NCBI GenBank assembly: GCA_963761115.1
Contig: CAVXFS010000005.1
Span: 62,001 to 126,000 of the forward strand
Direction: 5' to 3'
Origin: CAVXFS01 sp963761115
GTDB taxonomy: Bacteria; Pseudomonadota; Gammaproteobacteria; Burkholderiales; Gallionellaceae
Length of the DNA stretch: 64,000 nucleotides
In this document: one piece after another, positions 1-8,610 of the stretch
Position numbering within the stretch: the stretch's first letter is position 1
How the letters are laid out: the number at the start of each line of letters is the position of its first letter
The notes under the pieces: model-generated
The model's database searches: none
What the model saw: only the letters and a program-made list of their open reading frames with translations
Told to the model about the DNA's origin: nothing
Position numbers and translations under genes: made by a program

Positions 1-104
1 CATGGGTATACTCGTTAAGCGATCTGCCGCCGGTTCATGAATTATCACCATTTATCCGCCATGTTTTCCGTTCATCATCAAGGCAGTCGAAATCCTGGTG
101 GATT

Positions 105-132
105 TTGCGTGCAGGCATCTTTCTGGTAAAGT
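105..132 (+). promoter_or_regulatory. possible sigma-70 promoter of the M23 peptidase gene
   Basis: TTGCGT at 105-110 and TAAAGT at 127-132 are separated by 16 bases and lie about 50 bases before the first ATG of the peptidase gene. The match is moderate, so this is a suggestion only. The window begins with CAT, which would be a start codon for a leftward gene just outside the window. Confidence 0.3.
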
Positions 133-179
133 GGCGCCCTGCCTGAATAAACCAGTATTCACCGCGCCAACTCGCGGCA

Positions 180-1490
180 ATGAAAGACGAAATGTTAACT
201 CAAAATTCTCTGTCACAAGAACGCAAATTAAAGCTACGCTGGTTTGTCTCCCTTTCAACCCTGCCATTACTTGGTGTGGTGACTGCATTCGGCATCGTGC
301 CGCAAACCAACATTGATGACACATTCCAGAAGGTATTGGTGGAAAAAGTTGTATTGCCCGGCCAGGTGGTTGCTTTCAACAAGAGCCCCACCTATTGGCA
401 TTCCGAGCAAGTGCAGCGCGGTGATACGGTGGATGCATTATTGCGCCGTCTTGGTGTTCAGGACGGTGCTGCCAGTGATTTTCTGCGCAAGGACTCGGCG
501 GCAGAATCCCTGCGCAAACTTGCTGTTGGCAGGGAAGTGCAGGCGATCACGCGCGCGGACAACAGCTTGCAGACGCTACGCTTTATCGATAACAGCGGAA
601 ATCAGGTGACCATCGGAACATCGGCCAATGGTTTTCAGGTCAGCGAATCTCCTGCCCAGACCGAGCAGCGCTTGATGGTGCGAACCGGAGAGATCAAAAG
701 TTCTTTGTATGAGGCAACCGATGCGGCAGATCTTCCCGATTCGGTGGCTTCGCAGATGATTGATATTTTTGGCGGTGACATAGATTTTAACCATGACTTG
801 CGCAAGGGCGACAGATTTACCGTTACCTACGAAATGAAATACAGTAACGGTGAGCCGTTGCAACCCGGGAGAATTCAGGCAGCCGAGTTCGATAATCAGG
901 GGAAGCGTTATCGTGCAGTTTATTTTCAGACCGATAGCGAGCATGGCGATTACTATTCTCCGGAAGGTAAAAGCATGCACAAGGCGTTCTTGCGTTCCCC
1001 GGTGGAGTTTTCCCGCATCTCTTCCGGATTCACTTCTTCGCGTTTCAATCCTTTCCTGAAAAAATGGCGCTCACATAAAGGCGTGGACTTTGCGGCGCCG
1101 ACCGGCACCAAGGTCAAGGTGACGGCGGACGGAACGGTTGCCTTTGTCGGCCAGCAAACGGGCTATGGCAATGTCATCATGGTCAATCACCAGAGGCGTT
1201 ATACCACCGTGTATGGACATCTTTCCCGTTTCGCCAAATCCCTGCATCGCGGGGAGCGAGTCCACCAGGGTGATGTCATCGGTTACGTCGGCATGACAGG
1301 GTGGGCGACGGGTCCGCATCTGCACTACGAATTCAGGATCAATGGGCAGCAGCATGATCCTCTCAAGGTCGCACTGCCAACCGCGGCACCGATCAGCAGC
1401 AAGAAGATGGCTGCGTTTCGGCAAGCGGCCGATGGACTGATCGAGCGGTTGGATCTGCTCCAAAATTCCAATCTGGCGCTGCTTGACTGA
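180..1490 (+). CDS. M23 family metallopeptidase, membrane-anchored murein hydrolase or activator
   Basis: A 436-residue envelope protein with one N-terminal membrane segment (about residues 22-42), a middle region of the LysM-like/OapA type that precedes many M23 domains, and a C-terminal peptidase M23 domain (about residues 285-400). The zinc motifs are visible as HKGVDFAAP and GPHLHYEF, so the domain looks catalytically intact and should cut peptidoglycan cross-bridges. ATG 180 is the outermost start; ATG 192 is an alternative. anmK follows after 8 bases, which fits a joint role in wall turnover. A bactofilin gene lies 1.6 kb away on the other strand. Confidence 0.9.
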   Translation: MKDEMLTQNSLSQERKLKLRWFVSLSTLPLLGVVTAFGIVPQTNIDDTFQKVLVEKVVLPGQVVAFNKSPTYWHSEQVQRGDTVDALLRRLGVQDGAASDFLRKDSAAESLRKLAVGREVQAITRADNSLQTLRFIDNSGNQVTIGTSANGFQVSESPAQTEQRLMVRTGEIKSSLYEATDAADLPDSVASQMIDIFGGDIDFNHDLRKGDRFTVTYEMKYSNGEPLQPGRIQAAEFDNQGKRYRAVYFQTDSEHGDYYSPEGKSMHKAFLRSPVEFSRISSGFTSSRFNPFLKKWRSHKGVDFAAPTGTKVKVTADGTVAFVGQQTGYGNVIMVNHQRRYTTVYGHLSRFAKSLHRGERVHQGDVIGYVGMTGWATGPHLHYEFRINGQQHDPLKVALPTAAPISSKKMAAFRQAADGLIERLDLLQNSNLALLD

Positions 1491-1498
1491 ACCAGAAA

Positions 1499-2596
1499 GT
1501 GAGTGGTCCGGAAATTTATGCCGGCATCATGTCCGGCACCAGCCTGGATGGTATTGATGCCGCGCTGGTAGAAATCGATGGTGGGCAGATCAGGCAACTG
1601 GCTACTTATTATCAGCCATACCAGCAACATCTCCAGGATGCCTTGCTGGCCTTGCACCGCTTGACCGATAACGAATTGCATCAGACACAGACAGTCGGCA
1701 ACGAATTGGCCGTCCTGTATGCAACCGCCACGACATCCCTTCTGAAAATTGCCAATACCGATCGGGAACAGGTGCGCGCCATCGGGTGTCACGGGCAAAC
1801 CATACGCCACAACCCGGGCCATGGCTATTCTCTGCAAATAGGAAATCCTGCCTTGCTGGCCGAATTGACAGGTATCACCGTGGTTGGCGATTTCCGCAGT
1901 CGCGACATCGCAGCTGGTGGCCAGGGCGCACCGCTGGTGCCCGCATTTCATGACAAGGTATTGCGTCATCCCGCTATTCACCGGGTCATCGTCAATGTCG
2001 GCGGTATCAGCAACCTCACTGACCTGGCGCCGGGCAAGCCGACCGGCGGTTTCGATTGTGGCCCCGGCAATCTGTTGATGGATGCATGGACTGCTCGCCA
2101 CCTGGGCAAAGCGTACGACGAGAATGGCGAATGGGCGGCGAGCGGCAAGGCCATCGTGTCGTTATTGCAGGAACTTCTGGCGGAACCATATTTCCAGGCA
2201 CCGCCGCCGAAAAGCAGTGGTCGCGACTTGTTTAACCAGGACTGGCTGGGGCGGCATTTGCATGGAACAGAGTCCCCCGCGGACGTGCAGGCGACACTGT
2301 TGGCGGTTACCAGCGCGGGCATCGTCGATGCCATCCAGCGTCATTGCGTCGGCGTACAAGAGGTCTACCTGTGCGGCGGCGGCGCACACAATCGCGCCCT
2401 GGTTTCCAGCTTGCAACACGCATTGCCGGAATGCCGGATCGGGTTAACGGATACGCTGGGAGTTCCCGCCGACTGGATGGAAGCAATCGCATTTGCCTGG
2501 CTGGCACGCCAGGCGATACACAAGGTACCCGCCAATCTGCCGGCGGTTACCGGAGCGCGCCATCCTTGCATTCTGGGGGCGATCTATCAGGCCTGA
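1499..2596 (+). CDS. anmK: anhydro-N-acetylmuramic acid kinase
   Basis: This 365-residue cytoplasmic kinase phosphorylates and opens 1,6-anhydro-MurNAc to MurNAc-6-phosphate in peptidoglycan recycling. The family N-terminus GIMSGTSLDGIDAALVEI and the GFDCGPGN and CGGGAHN motifs of the ASKHA fold are present. Length matches the family. The start is probably GTG 1499, because the family begins only a few residues before GIMSGTS and no ATG lies in that position. The gene directly follows the M23 peptidase gene, probably as a two-gene operon, and converges on erpA. Confidence 0.93.
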   Translation: MSGPEIYAGIMSGTSLDGIDAALVEIDGGQIRQLATYYQPYQQHLQDALLALHRLTDNELHQTQTVGNELAVLYATATTSLLKIANTDREQVRAIGCHGQTIRHNPGHGYSLQIGNPALLAELTGITVVGDFRSRDIAAGGQGAPLVPAFHDKVLRHPAIHRVIVNVGGISNLTDLAPGKPTGGFDCGPGNLLMDAWTARHLGKAYDENGEWAASGKAIVSLLQELLAEPYFQAPPPKSSGRDLFNQDWLGRHLHGTESPADVQATLLAVTSAGIVDAIQRHCVGVQEVYLCGGGAHNRALVSSLQHALPECRIGLTDTLGVPADWMEAIAFAWLARQAIHKVPANLPAVTGARHPCILGAIYQA

Positions 2597-2642
2597 TGCT
2601 GCAGCTGGGCCAGTTTCATACAAACACGCGTCAATTTGAGGC

Positions 2643-2671
2643 AAAAAAACGGGAGGGCTTACACCCTCCCG
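2643..2671 (-). terminator. Rho-independent terminator of the argC-erpA operon
   Basis: CGGGAGGG (2650-2657) pairs with CCCTCCCG (2664-2671) around a six-base loop. Seven A residues at 2643-2649 become the U-run for leftward transcripts. It lies 21 bases beyond the erpA stop. Confidence 0.85.
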
Positions 2672-2691
2672 TTACTCATTCAGGCGCTCGT

Positions 2692-3042
2692 TCAAGCTGA
2701 GAAAGAGGAGCCGCACCCGCACGTTGTCGTCGCATTGGGATTCTTGATTACGAACTGCGCGCCTTCCAGGCCTTCGGTGTAATCAATCTCGGCACCCACC
2801 AGATACTGGAAGCTCATCGGATCGATCAGCAGTTGCACCCCGTTTTTGCTCAGCACGGTATCGTCTTCATTGGCTACTTCGTCAAAGGTGAACCCGTACT
2901 GAAAACCGGAGCATCCGCCGCCGCTGACGAACACGCGCAACTTGAGGTCGGCATTGCCTTCTTCCTCGATCAACTGCTTTACCTTGCTGGCCGCGCTGTC
3001 GGTGAACAGCAGCGGGTCTTGCATCTCGGTTACTGTATTCAT
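2692..3042 (-). CDS. erpA: iron-sulfur cluster insertion protein ErpA
   Basis: An A-type carrier of 116 residues that delivers Fe-S clusters to apoproteins. The three conserved cysteines are present, in GGGCSGFQYGF and near the C-terminus in CGCGSSF. The ATG is preceded by GGAG. It is the last gene of the leftward chain argC, DUF6776-type gene, bactofilin, erpA, and a strong hairpin terminator follows. Its position facing anmK is the usual one in betaproteobacteria. Confidence 0.95.
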   Translation of the reverse strand: MNTVTEMQDPLLFTDSAASKVKQLIEEEGNADLKLRVFVSGGGCSGFQYGFTFDEVANEDDTVLSKNGVQLLIDPMSFQYLVGAEIDYTEGLEGAQFVIKNPNATTTCGCGSSFSA

Positions 3043-3060
3043 GGTTTACTCCATATGTGA

Positions 3061-3468
3061 TTAATTACTGCCCATTCCCTTGAACGCGATCACTTTGTCA
3101 GTTCCGGCATTCTCCTGATGAACAAGCTTTCCTTCAACTACCGCGCCTATCTGGATCTCCAGCGTTTTGTAATGCACATCACCTGTGACCCTGGCTTTGG
3201 CTTGCAGTTCCATGTACTCGGTAGCATGTACTGGGCCATCTACCAGGCCATTTACCACCAGATGTGCCACTTCCACCTTGCCCCTGATGCGACCATGCTC
3301 GCTCAATACCAGCGTGCATGGCTTGCCCTTGACGGCAATCGCATCGCCCTTGATCTCGCCATCCACACGCAATCCGCCGCTGAAACTGAGATTGCCTTCT
3401 ATCTTTGTTTCCGCCCCAATCAATGTATCGATTCGATTCTGCGGTTTACTGTGCCGTTTCCTGAACAT
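3061..3468 (-). CDS. bactofilin family cytoskeletal protein
   Basis: A 135-residue polymer-forming protein with the short beta-helical repeats of the family (IEGNLSFSGGLRVDGEIKG, then VHATEYMELQAKARVTGDV) and flexible charged ends. Bactofilins form nucleotide-independent filaments that often position peptidoglycan enzymes. A GGAG ribosome-binding site precedes the ATG. It sits between the DUF6776-type gene and erpA with spacings of about 20 bases, so it is co-transcribed. An M23 peptidase, a common functional partner of bactofilins, is encoded nearby at 180-1490. Confidence 0.9.
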   Translation of the reverse strand: MFRKRHSKPQNRIDTLIGAETKIEGNLSFSGGLRVDGEIKGDAIAVKGKPCTLVLSEHGRIRGKVEVAHLVVNGLVDGPVHATEYMELQAKARVTGDVHYKTLEIQIGAVVEGKLVHQENAGTDKVIAFKGMGSN

Positions 3469-3487
3469 GGAGCATTCTCCCCTGTTT

Positions 3488-4234
3488 TTAACCCTGGAAC
3501 AAGGTGATGTTCTTTTTTATCCTGGGTTCATTTTCACCGTGCTCAAAAATCCGTATCTGCGCGCTGATCAACTGAGCATCCGCCGGCAGCTTGAAACTGT
3601 TCTCTACGTTCTGGTAATACTTGAACTTGAGCCGGGCAGAGGCGTCAGCTTCAGGATTTTCTGGAAACAATAATACTACATTTTTGCCTGCTACTTGCGT
3701 ATTGACCAGTAACTGCAGGCTGCCCTGAAAATCCTTTGCGCGTGCCTGACCATCGCGTACCAGCAGGAAGCGGTAATGAAATTCTCCAGGCATGCCGTCC
3801 TGCTCCAGTTTGAAGCGGGGTATCGACAGTTCGCCTGCATGCTTGCCGGGCGCAGTCAGATTCTGAAAAAATGCCAGATCTTCCTTTAGTTCGGCGTTCG
3901 ATTCATTCAGGATCTTCAATTGCCGGGCGGTCTCCAGGTTGGCTGCGTGGTCGATCTGCGCCTGCCGTTCATTCGTCTCCGACAACTTGGCCAATCGTGT
4001 GTTTTCACTCTGCAACTTGGTAACCTGACTACGCAATTGTTCCAGTTCGAGGGTTGTCTGGCTACGGTTGAAGCCGGCAAGCTCCAGTCCGGAGTCGTAC
4101 GCCCACCATACCAGGCCGCCTGCCAGCAGGATAAAGGGCAGGACCAGCGCCCAGCGTACATACCAAGGCACAAAAGGGCGCACAGCCAAGCGCGGCGCAG
4201 TGATGCTGAATTTGCGATTGAATTTGCGCAGCAT
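3488..4234 (-). CDS. DUF6776-like membrane protein with periplasmic coiled coil
   Basis: 248 residues. A basic cytoplasmic N-terminus is followed by one membrane helix (about residues 25-47), then a heptad-rich coiled coil (about 60-125) and a compact C-terminal domain ending near IRIFEHGENEPRIKK. The start at 4234 overlaps the argC stop (ATGA), showing translational coupling. The function is not known. It may be an envelope scaffold or assembly protein, given the bactofilin gene immediately downstream. Confidence 0.75.
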   Translation of the reverse strand: MLRKFNRKFSITAPRLAVRPFVPWYVRWALVLPFILLAGGLVWWAYDSGLELAGFNRSQTTLELEQLRSQVTKLQSENTRLAKLSETNERQAQIDHAANLETARQLKILNESNAELKEDLAFFQNLTAPGKHAGELSIPRFKLEQDGMPGEFHYRFLLVRDGQARAKDFQGSLQLLVNTQVAGKNVVLLFPENPEADASARLKFKYYQNVENSFKLPADAQLISAQIRIFEHGENEPRIKKNITLFQG

Positions 4235-5268
4235 CAGGGCAGCAGGGGTACCGTTCCCAGTGCGGTCGCCTCGGGCAGGCCGAACATGATATTCATGTTT
4301 TGCACGGCTTGGCCGGCAGCACCTTTGACCAGGTTGTCGATGACAGAAAGCACCACCACGGTATCGCCATTCTGGGGAATGTGCACGGCGATACGGCAGC
4401 AATTGCTGCCCCGCACCGAACGGGTCTCCGGATGGCTGCCCGCTGGCAACACGTCCACGAAAGGCTCGTTGGCGTAGCGTTGCTCGAACAGAGCCTGCAG
4501 TTTGCCAGCGTCAGCCTGCTTCATCCGGGCGTATAGCGTGGCATGGATGCCCCGTATCATCGGCGTGAGATGCGGCACAAAGGTCAGCCCGACATTCTGC
4601 CCGGATGCCTGCTCCAGTCCTTGCCGAATCTCCGGCAAATGACGGTGCCCAGGTACGCCATAGGCCTTGAAGTTGTCTGCTGCCTCAGAGAACAGAAAAC
4701 CAATCTCCGCCTTGCGTCCGGCGCCTGATACGCCGGATTTTGCATCCGCGATCAATCCGCTCGAATCCACCAGGCCAGCCTCCAGTAACGGGATAAAGCC
4801 CAGTTGCACTGCAGTCGGATAGCAGCCGGGATTGGCCACCAGCCGGGCGCCCTTGATCTGTTCGCGATTCACTTCCGGCAAGCCATAAACCGCTTCAGCT
4901 ACCAGTCCGGGACAGGCGTGACTCATGCCATACCATTTTTCCCACAGTGCGACATCCTTGATGCGAAAATCGGCCGCCAGGTCGATCACCCGCACACCCG
5001 CATCCAGCAGGGATTGCGCCTGTTTCATGGCGATGCCATTGGGCGTGGCGAAAAACACCAGCTCGCACTGCTCAAGCCGTGCTTCGTCCGGGTGTACAAA
5101 AGCCAGGTCCACATGACCGCGCAGGCTTGGGAACATCTGGTTGACCGGCGTTCCCGCATCGGCGCGCGAAGTGATGGTGCGCAATTCCACATCGGGATGC
5201 AATGCCAGCAACCGCAGCAATTCGACGCCGGTGTAACCTGTGCCTCCTACAATACCCACCTTGATCAC
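4234..5268 (-). CDS. argC: N-acetyl-gamma-glutamyl-phosphate reductase
   Basis: This NADPH-dependent third step of arginine biosynthesis is encoded as 344 residues. Visible are the Rossmann motif GIVGGTGYTGVELLRLL and the active-site cysteine in ANPGCYPTA. The start is GTG 5268, because GGAG lies six bases upstream and the protein begins with the family sequence IKVGIVGGTG. It heads the leftward chain to erpA. argB is at 15201, so the arginine genes are scattered. Confidence 0.95.
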   Translation of the reverse strand: MIKVGIVGGTGYTGVELLRLLALHPDVELRTITSRADAGTPVNQMFPSLRGHVDLAFVHPDEARLEQCELVFFATPNGIAMKQAQSLLDAGVRVIDLAADFRIKDVALWEKWYGMSHACPGLVAEAVYGLPEVNREQIKGARLVANPGCYPTAVQLGFIPLLEAGLVDSSGLIADAKSGVSGAGRKAEIGFLFSEAADNFKAYGVPGHRHLPEIRQGLEQASGQNVGLTFVPHLTPMIRGIHATLYARMKQADAGKLQALFEQRYANEPFVDVLPAGSHPETRSVRGSNCCRIAVHIPQNGDTVVVLSVIDNLVKGAAGQAVQNMNIMFGLPEATALGTVPLLP

Positions 5269-5320
5269 TGCATACTCCTGATTAGCTGATTGGCGCAACG
5301 GCCAAATAATACACGGAAAT

Positions 5321-5348
5321 GACAAAGCCGCCCGAAGGCGGCCTTGTC
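5321..5348 (-). terminator. hairpin between rpsI and argC
   Basis: GCCGCC-CGAA-GGCGGC extended by GACAA/TTGTC arms lies directly after the rpsI stop in the leftward direction. The tail is only weakly U-rich (ATTTCC), so it may attenuate rather than stop readthrough into argC. Confidence 0.6.
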
Positions 5349-5364
5349 TGAAACAACCCAACGC

Positions 5365-5757
5365 TTAACGCTTGGAGAATTGTTTGCGGCGACGCGCCTT
5401 GCGCAGGCCCACTTTTTTGCGTTCCACTTCACGCGCATCGCGGGTGACCAGGCCGGCCTTGCTCAAGGTCGGCTTGAGACTGGCATCGAAATCGATCAGG
5501 GCGCGGGTGATCCCGTGGCGCACTGCACCGGCCTGGCCGGATTCGCCGCCGCCGGATACATTCACCATGATGTCGAACTTGTCGAGGTTGTCGGTCAGCA
5601 CCAGCGGCTGGCGCACAACCATGCGCCCGGTCTCGCGGGAAAAGAACACGTCCACCGGCTTGTCATTGACAACGATGCTGCCCTTGCCGGGCTTGATGAA
5701 CACACGCGCTACTGCGCTCTTGCGGCGGCCGGTGCCGTAGTTATAATTTACGCTCAT
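5365..5757 (-). CDS. rpsI: 30S ribosomal protein S9
   Basis: 130 residues with the S9 N-terminal YGTGRRKSAVARVF and the basic C-terminal tail ending KKVGLRKARRRKQFSKR, which reaches the P site in the small subunit. It lies three bases after rplM, the universal pair, and is read from the promoter before rplM. Confidence 0.98.
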   Translation of the reverse strand: MSVNYNYGTGRRKSAVARVFIKPGKGSIVVNDKPVDVFFSRETGRMVVRQPLVLTDNLDKFDIMVNVSGGGESGQAGAVRHGITRALIDFDASLKPTLSKAGLVTRDAREVERKKVGLRKARRRKQFSKR

Positions 5758-5760
5758 GGA

Positions 5761-6198
5761 TTAGGCTTTCAACAAATCAACAGGTTTAGGTTGCTGCGCG
5801 GCATGGGGATGCTCCGTGCCGCTATAAATTTTCAGCTTGCGCAGCATGGCATAACCCAGCGGACCCTTTGGCAGCATGCCTTTCACCGCATTTTGCAGCA
5901 CGCGGTCTGGATGGCGCTGTTGCAGCTTGGTGAAATTGGTTTCATTGATGCCGCCAGGGTAACCGGTGTGGCGATAATATTTCTTGTCTTCGGCCTTGTT
6001 GCCGGTCACGCGCAGCTTGTCGGCATTGACCACGACGATGAAATCGCCAGTGTCCACGTGCGGCGTATAGATGGCCTTGTGCTTGCCGCGCAGGCGTGCC
6101 GCTATCTGGCTGGCCAGGCGACCCAATATCTTGTCTGCGGCATCTACCAGGTACCAGTCGTGCTGGACTTCCTGCGGCTTGGCGGAAAACGTTTTCAT
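5761..6198 (-). CDS. rplM: 50S ribosomal protein L13
   Basis: 145 residues, with the L13 signatures WYLVDAADKILGRLAS, NADKLRVTGNK and KYYRHTGYPGG. It is a primary assembly protein of the large subunit. The ATG at 6198 gives the standard N-terminus MKTFSAKP. It is the first gene of the rplM-rpsI operon. Confidence 0.98.
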   Translation of the reverse strand: MKTFSAKPQEVQHDWYLVDAADKILGRLASQIAARLRGKHKAIYTPHVDTGDFIVVVNADKLRVTGNKAEDKKYYRHTGYPGGINETNFTKLQQRHPDRVLQNAVKGMLPKGPLGYAMLRKLKIYSGTEHPHAAQQPKPVDLLKA

Positions 6199-6235
6199 GG
6201 CAATTCCTGAATACAAAAAATCTTGAAGGGCGCGA

Positions 6236-6265
6236 ATTCTAAGGTAAATGACAACCTTGTGTCAA
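6236..6265 (-). promoter_or_regulatory. sigma-70 promoter of rplM-rpsI
   Basis: Read leftward, TTGACA (complement of 6260-6265) and TAGAAT (complement of 6236-6241) are spaced by 18 bases and lie about 40 bases before the rplM ATG. The -35 box is a perfect consensus. Confidence 0.75.
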
Positions 6266-6293
6266 ACGCTTTGTGCGCTGATGGCGGGCAAAA

Positions 6294-6320
6294 ACAAACC
6301 CCGCATGCAGCGGGGTTTGT
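6294..6320 (-). terminator. Rho-independent terminator of groEL
   Basis: ACAAACCCCGC and GCGGGGTTTGT form a perfect 11-bp stem with an ATGCA loop. On the leftward strand it is followed by TTTTTG. It lies 28 bases after the groEL stop. Confidence 0.9.
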
Positions 6321-6348
6321 CGGTTAAATCAGTTTCAAAAAGCAGGCA

Positions 6349-8011
6349 TTACATCATGCCGCCCATACCACCCATACCGCCCATGCCGCCCATGCCGCCC
6401 ATGTCACCGCCACCCATGCCGCCGACAGACTTGTCTTCCGGCTGTTCGGCAACCATGCAGGCCGTAGTCAGCATCAAACCGGCGATGGAAGCGGCGTTTT
6501 GCAACGCGACGCGGGTCACCTTGGTAGGATCGACCACACCCATCGCCAGCATGTCGCCATACTCGCTGGTTGCGGCGTTATAGCCATAGCTGCCCTTGTT
6601 CTCCAGCACCTTGTTGACCACTACCGATGGTTCGTCGCCGGCATTGGACACAATGGCACGCAACGGGGATTCCATGGCGCGCAGCACGATGGTTATGCCG
6701 GCGTCCTGGTCATGGTTGTCGCCTTTCAGGCCGGATACAGCGACCTTGGCACGCAACAGGGCTACGCCGCCTCCGGGAACGATACCTTCTTCCCAGGCAG
6801 CACGGGTCGCGTGCAGTGCGTCTTCGATGCGCGCTTTCTTCTCTTTCATTTCCACTTCGGTTGCCGCGCCAACTTTGATCACAGCAACACCGCCGGCCAG
6901 TTTGGCCTTGCGCTCCTGCAGCTTTTCCTTGTCGTAATCACTGGTGGATTCTTCGGCTTGCTTGTTGATCTGGTTGATACGACCCTTGATGGCGTCTTCC
7001 TTGCCGGCGCCGTCGATGATGATGGTGTCTTCCTTGCCAACCTCGATGCGCTTGGCCTGGCCCAGTTCTTCCAGCGTGGCTTTTTCCAGTGACAGGCCGA
7101 CTTCTTCGGCGATAACCGTGCCGCCGGTCAGGATGGCGATGTCTTCCAGCATGGACTTGCGGCGATCGCCGAAGCCCGGGGCCTTGACCGCAACGGTCTT
7201 CAGGATGCCGCGAATGTTGTTCACCACCAGGGTGGCCAGCGCTTCGCCATCCACGTCTTCAGCCACGATCAACAGCGGACGGCCAGCCTTGGCGACTTGT
7301 TCCAGCAAGGGCAGCAGGTCGCGGATATTGGAGATCTTTTTGTCGTGCAACAGGATGAAGGGGTTTTCCATCGCCGCAATTTGCCGGTCAGGATTGTTGA
7401 TGAAGTAAGGCGACAGGTAACCGCGGTCGAATTGCATGCCTTCAACGACTTCCAGTTCATCTTCGAGGACTTGCCGTCTTCGACAGTGATGACGCCTTCT
7501 TTGCCGACCTTGTCCATCGCATCAGCGATGATCTTGCCGATATGGCATCGGAGTTGGCGGAGATGGAACCGACCTGTGCGATTTCCTTGCTGGTGGTGCA
7601 AGGCTTGGAAATCTTCTTCAGTTCAGCAACGGCAGCGATGACCGCCTGGTCGATACCGCGCTTCAGGTCCATCGGGTTCATGCCGGCAGCAACAAATTTC
7701 ATGCCTTCCTGCACGATGGACTGCGCCAGCACGGTTGCAGTGGTGGTGCCGTCACCGGCCACGTCGGAAGTCTTGGAAGCGACTTCCTTGACCATCTGGG
7801 CGCCCATGTTCTCGAACTTGTCTTTCAGTTCGATCTCCTTGGCGACGGATACGCCGTCCTTGGTGATGGTGGGTGCGCCGTAGGAACGGTCCAGCACCAC
7901 ATTGCGGCCTTTCGGGCCAAGCGTGACCTTGACCGCATCGGCCAGGATGTTGACACCGACGACCATCTTGCTGCGTGCGGCGTCATGAAATTTTACGTCT
8001 TTTGCTGCCAT
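6349..8011 (-). CDS. groEL: chaperonin GroEL (60 kDa), reading frame interrupted by two apparent 1-base deletions
   Basis: The essential ATP-dependent folding chaperone that works with GroES. Nearly full-length homology is visible, from AAKDVKFHDAARSKMV to the Gly-Met tail GGMGGMGGMGGMM. The protein is split over three frames. The frame from 8011 runs to about 7545 (ISANSD) and the next 25 residues (GKIIADAMDKVGKEGV) lie in a second frame. From about 7467 (EGMQFDRGYLSPYF) it continues in a third. Each break is repaired by adding one base: one near 7540-7546, and one C in the CC run near 7468. With both added, the product is about 550 residues. It is probably functional in the organism. Confidence 0.9.
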
Positions 8012-8082
8012 GATTTTTATCTCCTGTTATCTCGTGTAGGGTGAGTCTGAGTGTTGGGTTAAGGCCTTTGACCTGACCCGAC

Positions 8083-8373
8083 TTACGCTTCAACCACGCC
8101 GATGATGTCGTCTTCGCGCATGGTCAGTATTCATCGCCATCCATCTTGAAAGCTCTGCCCGGCATATTTTCCGAACAACACCTTGTCGCCGACCTTCACA
8201 TTCATCGGGCGCAGCTTGCCGTCGTCGCCGACCTTGCCGTTGCCGACAGCCACGATTTCACCTTGATCCGGCTTTTCTGCAGCTGAATCGGGAATCACGA
8301 TGCCGGACGCAGTTTTACGTTCTTCTTCCAGGCGCTTGACAATAACGCGGTCATGCAAGGGACGAACTTTCAT
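8083..8373 (-). CDS. groES: co-chaperonin GroES (10 kDa), reading frame disturbed near the 3' end
   Basis: The cap of the GroEL chamber. The first 72 residues are normal (KVRPLHDRVIVKR up to LFGKYAGQSF). Then an extra T near 8149-8151 shifts the frame to an early stop at 8131. A missing C near 8125-8127 shifts it back, after which EDDIIGVVEA and a TAA at 8083 follow. With the two indels undone it is a standard 96-residue GroES. It is the first gene of groES-groEL, under the CIRCE operator and heat-shock promoter just upstream. Confidence 0.88.
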
Positions 8374-8420
8374 ATTATTCTCCTGAAAACAATGAATTGA
8401 ATTAGAAACAGCGCTGCTGG

Positions 8421-8447
8421 TTAGCACTCGCCTGTTGCGACTGCTAA
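8421..8447 (-). promoter_or_regulatory. CIRCE operator (HrcA binding site) of groESL
   Basis: TTAGCACTC, nine bases, GACTGCTAA. This matches the CIRCE consensus TTAGCACTC-N9-GAGTGCTAA with one mismatch and lies about 50 bases before groES. HrcA repression is inferred; hrcA is not in this window. Confidence 0.92.
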
Positions 8448-8450
8448 TAA

Positions 8451-8476
8451 TAGGGGTGTCCCGCTCCGATTTCAAG
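8451..8476 (-). promoter_or_regulatory. sigma-32-like heat-shock promoter of groESL
   Basis: Leftward, CTTGAAA (complement of 8470-8476), 13 bases, then CCCCTA (complement of 8451-8456) fits the sigma-32 consensus CTTGAA-N13-17-CCCCATNT. The CIRCE element starts four bases downstream, so HrcA would cover the transcription start. Confidence 0.75.
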
Positions 8477-8610
8477 TGCGAAGTGAAAATATTCTTAAAG
8501 AACTCCGACTTGGGAAAAGTGGGTTTGCGTTAATGCTGGTGAAAGATTCGGTTATTAATATCGACTGCCATGAAGACGTGTAATCGGTTCCGACCCAATT
8601 TCTTGCGATT

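Noticed and set aside
1..3. Start codon of a leftward gene (tyrS is common in this position)
   Set aside because: Only the CAT triplet is inside the window, so nothing supports the identity.
5344..6210. Long open frames opposite rpsI-rplM, groEL, lipA and the DAHP synthase gene
   Set aside because: These are antisense shadows of well-conserved genes in GC-biased DNA; their translations are low-complexity and match no family.
7460..7550. Programmed frameshifting in groEL
   Set aside because: No slippery heptamer with downstream stem was seen, two shifts would be needed, and groES shows the same kind of error.
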